A stretch of DNA of 64,000 bases, taken from positions 186,001-250,000 of the forward strand of contig ML976664.1 of the NCBI GenBank assembly GCA_010015655.1. The letters run 5' to 3'. Source of the DNA: Bimuria novae-zelandiae CBS 107.79 (taxonomy: Eukaryota; Ascomycota; Dothideomycetes; Pleosporales; Didymosphaeriaceae). The notes beneath the pieces were generated by a model. It saw nothing but the letters and a program-made list of their open reading frames with translations, searched no databases and was not told the origin of the DNA. This document shows, one piece after another, positions 56,693 through 64,000 of this stretch. Every line of letters begins with the position of its first letter. Positions within the stretch are counted from its first letter, which is position 1. The translations under genes and the position numbers were made by a program.

Positions 56693-56760
56693 GGCTATAG
56701 GGCGTGTAGGCTATAGGGCGTGTAGGCTATAGGGCGTGTAGGCTATAGGGCGTGTAGGCT
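56693..56760 (+). repeat. 16-bp minisatellite, four copies
   Basis: GGCTATAGGGCGTGTA is repeated four times exactly (56693-56756), plus a partial fifth copy. It lies at the 3' end of the piggyBac-like transposase frame. The identity of the copies, in a RIP-mutated region, suggests recent expansion. Confidence 0.95.
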
Positions 56761-56967
56761 GCCTTTATGTAAGCTAGAGGAGGGTCTTAAGCGCTAGTAA
56801 AAGTACCTATAGTGCTGTTAAATAATTATATTAAAAGATATCTCTTAAAGCTTAATTATTAAGTAGTTTTATTAAAAAAAAAACTATAAGAAATTAAGTC
56901 TCTATATAAATCTATATAAAAATCTAATCTTCCTTAGTGTTCGTTAGAAGTCGGAGCAAAGCTCTAA

Positions 56968-57017
56968 TTAGCCATTTCCATGTGTCCCGTGTGCGGTAGA
57001 TTTTGGTCATGCGGGGG
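56968..57017 (-). repeat. Right inverted end of the piggyBac-like element
   Basis: The reverse complement starts CCCCCGCATGACCAAAATCT. Partner of 46649-46701. Confidence 0.75.
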
Positions 57018-57078
57018 ATAACTATTTATGCGCATTCTATACTATTGTGTAGAGTGTAGATTTTCATAGGGTCTTGGA

Positions 57079-57124
57079 ATTTCTAATTACTCGCTTATGC
57101 CGGTCACTTGCTTGTGGAGTACGT
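57079..57124 (-). repeat. Right inverted repeat of the outer pogo-like element
   Basis: The reverse complement starts ACGTACTCCACAAGCAAGTG. It is followed by TA. It lies 55 bases beyond the right end of the piggyBac-like element, as expected if that element entered near the outer element's 3' end. Confidence 0.85.
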
Positions 57125-57126
57125 TA

Positions 57127-58235
57127 CTACTAATAAAGAATTTCCTATGCTTAGTAGTATAATATAACTATAAGTAGACTTAAAAGAGCTCAATAACCTA
57201 TTATAATTAGGTATAGTAATAACTTTATTTTTAAAAGGATATGCTTGCTAGCTTACATAGCGTAGCTAAATAACTAAGTATATAAGTATATACGCTATAC
57301 TTAGAGGGCGAACCCCTAATATAAGCTATAAGTACTTATATAAAGTAAATAGATAGTATTAATAAAAGTTTATAAAGTATAACTCACTTTAGTTTGCGCT
57401 TTAGGGAAATGCTTTTTATAAATTTTATAATAAGCTTGTAAGTAAAGAGATTAGTAAAATTAAGAGCTAAATTTAGAAGAATTAGTAAAAGGTATTATTA
57501 ACTAAGCTTAAGTATAAGGGGTAAGTAGTAGACCCTTCTTTAGTTTTTTTAAAAAATATTAAAGCCTAGATTATAGTAAGCCTATAAGTAAATAAGCCTT
57601 CACTAGCTAGGCGCTATAATCCTATAGCTATCTGTTCCTTTTTTTTAATATACGTAGGTACTCACGCGGATTACGTTATATGTAAATAGTTGCTCTTAAA
57701 CGTTTGTTAAAGCTTTGTAGTAGAAGTACGCTACTCCTCTTTTATCTACCTTTCTTTTTATAACTTTATGTAAACTAGTTAACTAGTATACTAAAGATCT
57801 AATATAGGCGCTTTTTAAACTCTACGCGTAAGTTCGCCACTTTTTATACCTTAACTTATTCCTTAACTTTTCTTACTACGCACTAAGAGCTATGGGATAT
57901 ATTTATAAAAGCTTACTAGCTCCTAGCTAGAACTTTATTATATAAGCTAAAATTAAGCTAAGTAGCCAAATAGCTAAGCGCGTGATCCCCCTAGCTCTAT
58001 AAATAGCTAAGCTTCTAAGTAGGACTTTTATTCCTTAATAGACTTTGTTTACGAGCTTCCTGATCGTTGTGACTATACGTTATAATATAGCTAATCCCTT
58101 ACTATAATGCAGCCATTTGTTACTAATTTATGAAGTTACGCAATTTAACTTATTTTTCTAATACTAATCTAATTTAGACCTCCTTTAGACTTTATTATTA
58201 GTTTTCTAATCTTCCTCAACACTAGCCTATTGTCA
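57127..58235. other. AT-rich decayed sequence with an unidentified frame and an LTR-like repeat
   Basis: Right of the nested stack. About 57,380-57,890 on the plus strand keeps a mostly open, helical-looking frame (ISLH-LGAIIL-LSVPFF, TRITLYVNSCS, LCKLVN-YTKDLIQALFKL) with TAG/TAA stops; I do not recognise it. Copy 2 of the dispersed repeat lies at 57,895-58,090. Confidence 0.4.
57895..58090. repeat. Dispersed LTR-like repeat, copy 2 (copy 1 at 36650-36840)
   Basis: Shares long blocks with copy 1, including TATAAATAGCTAAGCTTCTA. Differences are mostly transitions. Confidence 0.55.
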
Positions 58236-61200
58236 CGAGAAACTACAGGTCGCTAAATCAGGAACTTAGAGAGCTTGATTAATTAGGCTACTGTTTACAT
58301 ACACAGATGTAATTATAAGAGGATAGCTAAGGAGCAGGAATATAGGTAGACAAGGCTATATAAATAGGGGCTATAGATAAAATATATAAAGGTATACGGG
58401 CTAACGCTAGTGCTTTAGTAATAGTATAGCTAAAGTATTATAAATACTAAAAGCACTATAATAGTACCTATAATTGTAACGAGGTAGGCACGGTCGAACA
58501 CGTGGCCTTCTCTCGCTTATAGAGGTTCCGGCTAGGCTAGGATCAAACACTAGCGCTAGTGGCTGACCCTAGCATATCCTATATATATTATACTATACGA
58601 GTAATACTTGACTTAAGTATTCTCGTGCGTACCTTTTGGTGCAGGTGAGGAAGTCACATAGTATTGGCTTAGTAAGCGGGGCGCTTACCTCATTACAATA
58701 ATAGACTATGCCCAGTTGTTGCCTTAGATCCTTAATCCTTGATTATGCGAACCCTAGATATATAAGTTTAACGCTTAAAGCTAAACTTTAGACTTTTTAT
58801 TAAATTTATAAGTATTCTTTTAGCACCTTTTGCTCCTTAAGTACGTAGCACTATATATTAAATTTAATTACTTTTACCTATCGCGGGATAAGTAGATATT
58901 AAATATAATTATAAACTAAAGCTACAAAGTAGCACATAAAGTTAAAGGACTTATATTAATAAATACTATAAAGGTAACAACTGGACCTACGAAGAGATAG
59001 AATCCTCCCTAGTACGTAATTAAGAAGGAGTCTTAATAAACACTTAATACTAGTAAGACTACCTTTAGCAAATATAGAAGTTATAAAAATAAGAATAAAA
59101 CTATTTACTAAAAGTTTATATATTAGCGCGAATAATTATGCGCAGTAAGCTATTAGCTTATAAAAAAGTAATAACTAGGAAGATAAAAGGATAGTGTCCC
59201 TATTTATAACTAAATTCTAGGTATTAAAATTTAACAAAAACGAAATATAATAATTCTTAAGTAAGGTTAAAGCGCTTATTAATCTCTAAAATACCTGTTA
59301 GACTCTACTATAAGAAGTAAGAGGATTAACTAAGGAAATACTAAAAAAGCGCTAAGAGTCCCTAATAATATAATAATACTTTCAAAAGATAGAAGGTACG
59401 AATTAGCTATTAAAAGTAAACTAATAAATAAATCTAGTAAAGAGAATAATAGTAGAGCTTACTTTAAATTAAGAAAGAAACTATTATCCTAAGATTCTAA
59501 ATTTAGCCTACTTTAATAGCAAATAATAGGATTACTACTACTTTAAAATAGTAATATAATATAAGCTCCTAGACGGTAAGGACCGCCTTAGAAATATATC
59601 TAAATATATTATTAGTTAATTAACAGGACGTGCAGCGGGAGTGGAAATTACGTACTTAAACTACTACTTAAAATATACTAAAGCTAACTTTTAAGAAATA
59701 CTAGACTATAATTTTTATAACTACCTACCTAAAGAAATAGCGAGTAACGATTTACTTAAAATATAATAGGGGAATTAGAAGCTTTATAAATTTAACCTTA
59801 ACTTTAATAACTACGCTATAGAAGCTAAGGAGTATAGTTAAGAGATCTTAAAAAACTTATATCTTTAAGTCTTTATAATAACTTATCAGACTAAATAGTT
59901 ATAGTAAATATAGGGAACGATTAGGACCTATAAGGGGTTTAAAATAAAGTTAATAAGGTTAAAGAAAACTTTTTCTAAAATAAATTATAACTACTAAAGT
60001 TCTCTACTAAGAGCGGGGTGCTAGATAAGATAAATTAAAAACCTATCTAAGCTAACCCTATAAGAATGTCTAGCTAACAAAGCTAAGATAAAAGACACTA
60101 AGTAATAGACAGAGCTATAGGACACAGGTCTAGTAATACCTAAAACAAGCCGTGTGGGTGTCGCGCGAGGTAATAGAAACCTATAAGAAGAATAGTTCCT
60201 ATTTCTATTATAGAGATACAGGATACCGCATAAAGTAGTATAAACTTTTACTTATAATAAAACTAGCACAAGTTCGCGCCGCTATATCTACTACTAAAAA
60301 ATCTTTTAATAAAAAGTTTAATATAGTCTTTATTAATTTAAAAAACTAGACCCTTCTAGCAATAGTCGCCGCTAGGAGGAAAAAAAAGGAAAAAAAAGGT
60401 AAAAAATAACTTTTAAATGCTTTAGTTAGACTTAATACTAGTAATAGTGCACTTGCTTATTAATAATATTATATTAATATTAATAATAACGAATTAAGGC
60501 TATTTATCTTTTAAATTTATATTAAAAAAATTATAATAAAAGCCTACCTATAGCGCAAGAAGCTACCTTATTTATAAGAAGTTATTAGTATTGGAGGCTT
60601 GCGACTCTTTATACGCAAAGTAGTCTGACTAATAATAAATATTAATAGTTATATAAAACTAATATAATTATATAACTTATTTAATAAAAAGTCGTACAAT
60701 CTAATCCTTAGCCTAACCTAAAAAAAAATCGAGTTAAACTAGCCCTAGCAAAGAAATTAATCTGAATTAAAAGTTTAGAATCTATATCTATAACTAAAAA
60801 GGTAATAAACTATTAGTAAAGCCCTAAACGGTATTAGCTATAGCCTTTATACCCTTAGATTAGCATAATTAACGCTTAGTAAATAAGGCTAAAGTATTTT
60901 CTATATTAATAAAGAATATATAGAAGGCGTTAACCCGCAAGCTAAAGATAAACTTATAAAAGCTATTACGTAAAGCTCTTAAGGACTTATAGCTTATCTT
61001 TTATAGGAAACAAGCTAATAAGCTCCCCCCGCACTATAGATCTAGAGTAGATCTTTTATCCCTTTTGTAGAAAAAGATAGTAAGACCCCGGAGATCCCCT
61101 ATAGCCCTCTATTTAATATATCGTGTAAAGAGTTGCACGTCCTTTAGAAAGAGCTTACTAAATACGTTAATAAAGAGTTTATTTAGGTAAGTAAGCTTAG

Positions 61201-64000
61201 CGCCGCTATCCTAGTATTATTTACAAAAAAACCTAGTAAATAACTATGCTTCTATATTAATTATTAAGCCCTAAAGGCTATCTTAAAAAAGAACTAGTAC
61301 TTTTTACTATTAATTAGTATAACCCTTTAGCGCCTAGTAAAGGCTAAATAGTTTAATAAATGTAACGTAATCTAAGACTTTTATAACCTTTAAATAGTAA
61401 AATGCAAGGAATAAAAGATAGTATTTAAAATTTAATTTAGCCTTTATAAATAGCTAGTAGTTCCTTTTAGCCTAGCTTAAGCACTAAGTACGTTCTGGTA
61501 GTATATTAATTAGGTACTAAAATAGTACCTTAATAACTACTACTTAGCTTATATAGATAACGTTCTTATCTTCTCTAGTAGTAGCTAAAAAGATCACGAA
61601 GAGAAAGTACGTACTATAATTTAAAATTTAATAGCTATAGAATTATATTTAAATATTAAAAAATCTAAGTTCTGCGTTAAAAACACTAAGTACCTTAAAT
61701 TTATTATACAAGTTAATAAGTGCGTAAACATGAACCTAGATAAAGTCTAAATAATTTAAAAATAAAAGCTACTAATTTTAATAAAAGTAGTCTAGAGCAT
61801 TATAGTCTTTTTAAACTTTTATAAAGATTTATATACAACTTCTCTAGCATAGTAAGCCCCCTTATAAAGCTTACTAGTAAAGGAGTAGAATTTCTCTAGG
61901 AATAAGAGTAGTAGCATATATTTAACTTTCTAAAAACTGCGTTTTATATATACCTTACGCTAGCCTTCTTTAATCCTAAATAAGAATTAGTACTAAAAGT
62001 GGACGCCTTTAGCTAGTTAATTAGGAGATACTTCTCCTAGTATAACAATAATAATATTCTACGTTTAGTGGCTTACTTTTTAGTCAAAATAGGCTAGTAG
62101 AATATAACTACGTTATCTATAATAAAGAGATACTTATAGGTATTAAATACGTAAATTAATAAGACTATATATATATTAAGCGATAAAGTACCTTACAGTT
62201 TACACTAATTATAAAATCTCTTACGTATTTCGCTACTAAATAAAAATTAGATAAATAACACGTTTAGTAGGCAGACACACTTAGTTATATTAATATAACG
62301 TTTATATATAAACTAGGGTTAGTAAACTCTAGGACGGATGCTTTTCTCAAAGGGACTAAAACTTACTAAAAATTAGTAAAATAATAGATTAAAGTTAAGG
62401 CACTTTACGCTTTTTTAAAAAACTACAAAAAAATAGCCTAAAGTCTTTCGTCCCTTAAATACTTACTACTATAAAGGAACCTAACTACACTAAAGTAAAT
62501 AAAAACTTAGTACTTACTTATCTAACACGTCTTAAACCACTTATATTAACCCTCTAAGGAGGCAATAACCCTGCCAAATAACGTAAACGAGACTTTCATA
62601 CTATATAGTAAGAGGCAAAATACGATAAACACAGCGTATATACTAAAATAAAGGCCTATATTAAGAACGGGCTTAGAAAGTTCGAATCTAGGTAGAAGTT
62701 ATCTATTAGTATCTCAGAATATAGTATAGATAACTAAGGATACCTATACTACAAGTTAAAATAATAAGTACTAAAATTAAAACTTTTATAAATAAAGCTA
62801 ATAGAAATTGCGCATAGTTCCTTACTGTTAAAATACTTAAAATAAGAAAATACTTATAAGATCCTTGCTTAAGACTACTTTTTTTGGATATTTAATTAAG
62901 AAAGGTAGTATAGTAAGAAATATAATATTTATAGAAGAATTAAACTGTAAAGAAAAGCAAAATAGGGCCTGCTAAAGGCCTTACAACTGCCTAAATAAGA
63001 ATAAAAGAATATTATAATAGACTTTATTATTACTTAACCAAAAAGTAATAGCTGCACGAATATTATAGTAATTACAAATAGGCTTAGTAGGAATCCTAAG
63101 TTGATAAGTCTCTTAAATTTAATATATCTATAGTTGTAATAGCGTTTTTTTATTACTATATAGTAGACATCTTCTTTCCCTGTTGTATTATTTTAGACCG
63201 CGGGAGCCAGTTCGTAAGCGAATTTTAGACTACGCTCTATAAATAAGCAGGTATTAACTAAACAGTATCTATAGTAAAGTACTTAGAGACAGACAAGTAA
63301 ATAGAATAAATAAATTCTATCCTTAAAGCCTACTTCTAGGTATATTATAACTAGTAATAAGATAACTTAATAAAGTAGCTTCCTATAGCTTAGATAGCTA
63401 TTAAAGGAAGCGAAGCTATATTAATAAAAGTTAGCCTATTTTTCCTATTTTATAACTAGAATATTAAACTAGTTAAGAACTTTAAAGTATAGAGATCAGC
63501 CTTAGAGCTTAGAAATAACGTAAAGAAGGCTATAAAGGTAATAATAAAGAAGTTTAAAAACGTTTTTAACTTTACTTAAGCAAAAATAATAATAGCCTAA
63601 TAAGAGTAAGAGCGCCTGATAAGTTATTAACATAATAATATTTTAATTTTAAAAACAGAAGATAAGGTATAGCTAAAATATAAAAATAACCTCTAAAACT
63701 AGCGTCTAAGCAAGAAGCTTAACTAAAAGTAAAAAACGTTTACTATAAGGAAGGTAATAGACTTTTATATAGTAAAACTAGATATCCCGCCAAACATGCA
63801 CCTAAGGTTCTACGTAAATAGGCTAAAGTTAGTCTCGTTAAATCTTTTTCCTAGCTAAATTACTAATAACGCTTAGCCTGAAGCAAATATAATAAAAAAA
63901 GGGAAAAAGAAGTATAGTATAGTTAATATATATAAAAGATATTAGTCCTATAGAGGTAAGAAAGTAGAATATTTAGTATAGTAAGAAAACTACTTTTAAA
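58236..64000 (+). mobile_element. Ty3/gypsy chromovirus, RIP-mutated, cut by the window edge
   Basis: A probable LTR with a TATA-like box lies at the left (from about 58,236, TGTCACGAGAAACT; a second TG-CA boundary pair, TGTAACGAGG...CCTCATTACA, lies at about 58,476-58,690). The right LTR is outside the window, so the exact LTR limits are unknown. The interior has gag, reverse transcriptase, RNase H, integrase, then a chromodomain-like end. This is the order of Ty3/gypsy elements of the chromovirus type. Confidence 0.8.
59170..64000 (+). pseudogene. gypsy gag-pol remnant with chromodomain-like C-terminus
   Basis: Plus-strand frames full of TAG/TAA stops. Reverse transcriptase near 61,530 reads YIDNVLIFSS, the YLDD motif with one Asp changed to Asn. 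RNase H starts near 61,990 (LKVDAFS...LVAYFLVK). Integrase near 63,190-63,300 reads DRGSQFVSEFQTTLYKQAGI, then NQTVSIVKYLETDKQIEQIN. Near the end of the window is KKYSIVNIYKRYQSYRGKKV then EYLVQ-ENYF, like a chromodomain that tethers integration to modified histones. Inactive as it stands. Confidence 0.8.

Larger units (their letters stand above)
48910..56760 (+). pseudogene. piggyBac-type transposase (DDE_Tnp_1_7), interrupted and RIP-mutated
   Basis: The block before copia copy 2 (about 48,950-49,309) reads EPLLAEY, ASTHKINDFMSRQHW, YLYYTKVEQIFCSLFSHV, then FTKRALEKVIIKIKPI. The frame resumes after copia copy 2 as PKGYNI, giving the piggyBac-like junction KPIPKGYNI exactly across the TATAC duplication. 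Later (about 56,190-56,470): IIDNYNTYKSKVNQFSQYKS, YYSIQQAKQRILRSLLYFLL, NIALNNAYRLLLYLS. These match the piggyBac DYN...GGVD..DQ...YYS...W...FF.LLD...NSY region with several Gly/Asp/Trp positions changed. An N-terminal block should lie left of 46,980. The C-terminal part (about 56,470-56,690) is less mutated. Confidence 0.8.
46649..57017 (+). mobile_element. piggyBac-like DNA transposon split by two later insertions
   Basis: Inverted ends of about 53 bp lie at 46649-46701 and 56968-57017, both reading CCCCGCATGRCCAAAATCT inward. The plus-strand transposase is in three blocks. After removing the third pogo-like element (46981-48827) and the second copia element (49310-55520) with their target duplications, about 2304 bp remain, a typical piggyBac size. 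The usual TTAA duplication was not found at the ends, so classification rests on the transposase and the size. It lies inside the outer pogo-like element. Confidence 0.8.
37731..57124 (+). mobile_element. Outer pogo/Fot1-like element, host of the nested insertions
   Basis: Flanked by TA (37729-37730 and 57125-57126). Its ends, 37731-37776 and 57079-57124, are inverted repeats that differ at 13 of 46 positions, all transitions. Plus-strand transposase remnants occur at about 38090-38730, resume at 40591-41118 with the segment corresponding to the family's SSHLLQPLDVG...LKRAY part, and continue after 46420. Removing the second pogo element, the copia element and the piggyBac-like element (each with its target duplication) leaves about 1866 bp. 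That matches the 1852 and 1847 bp of the other two pogo-like elements. Heavily RIP-mutated and inactive. Confidence 0.85.
36240..64000. other. AT-rich, RIP-mutated transposon block
   Basis: Base composition falls abruptly near 36,240-36,260 and remains AT-rich to the end of the window, with a great excess of TA steps. Recognisable proteins all belong to transposons and carry many TAG and TAA stops. Differences between repeat copies are mostly C/T or G/A transitions. This is the signature of repeat-induced point mutation in ascomycetes. No host gene was recognised in the block. Confidence 0.9.

Noticed and set aside
56693..56760. CRISPR-like or telomeric repeat
   Set aside because: Copies are contiguous with no spacers and do not match the TTAGGG telomere unit.
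58476..58690. Short inverted-end element (TTGTAAYGAGGTARGC ends) as a separate MITE
   Set aside because: The TG...CA ends fit an LTR or LTR part of the gypsy element equally well; without the second LTR it cannot be decided.

Overview
This window looks like a filamentous ascomycete (Pezizomycotina) chromosome. The genes have short spliceosomal introns (about 47-90 bp, mostly GTRNGY donors). The gene set is fungal: a PHO84-type phosphate symporter, SDS23, a metacaspase, an ASPM-like protein, and GPI-type cell-wall proteins. The right half carries transposons decayed in the style of repeat-induced point mutation (RIP). A dothideomycete is my best guess, but that is inference only.

Layout. Bases 1 to about 36,240 are ordinary gene space. 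At the left edge lies a broken amino-acid permease of the AAAP family, split by an 861-bp hAT-like element with a perfect 8-bp target duplication. Then follow an ASPM/Asp-like spindle protein (-), two acidic disordered proteins of similar architecture (-), a six-exon phosphate:H+ symporter with one GC-AG intron (-), and two divergently transcribed Ser/Thr/Pro-rich secreted proteins (13.4-16.2 kb). Next come an RBR-type E3 ubiquitin ligase with an in-frame TAG that may lie inside an intron (+), an F-box/DUF7730-like protein (-), SDS23 with CBS domains (-), a metacaspase (-), a RIP-mutated Tc1/mariner element with perfect 37-bp inverted repeats, and a Sec7-PH Arf-GEF (-). No operon-like logic links these genes; several concern cell-cycle, stress and trafficking functions.

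From about 36,240 to 64,000 the base composition drops abruptly and almost every sequence is a RIP-mutated transposon, with TAG and TAA stops throughout. The main structure can be unpicked as a nested stack. A pogo/Fot1-like element (37,731-57,124, TA target duplication) was entered by a second pogo-like element (38,737-40,588), by a Ty1/copia element (41,124-46,419, AGTAG duplication), and by a piggyBac-like element (46,649-57,017). The piggyBac-like element was itself entered by a third pogo-like element (46,981-48,827) and a second copia element (49,310-55,520, TATAC duplication). Removing the insertions leaves a pogo element of about 1.87 kb and a piggyBac element of about 2.30 kb, which supports the reading. 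To the right lies a Ty3/gypsy chromovirus that runs off the window.

Coordinates of spliced genes give the outer limits; exon joins are in the evidence. All domain calls are from reading the translated sequence. No database search or expression data were available.
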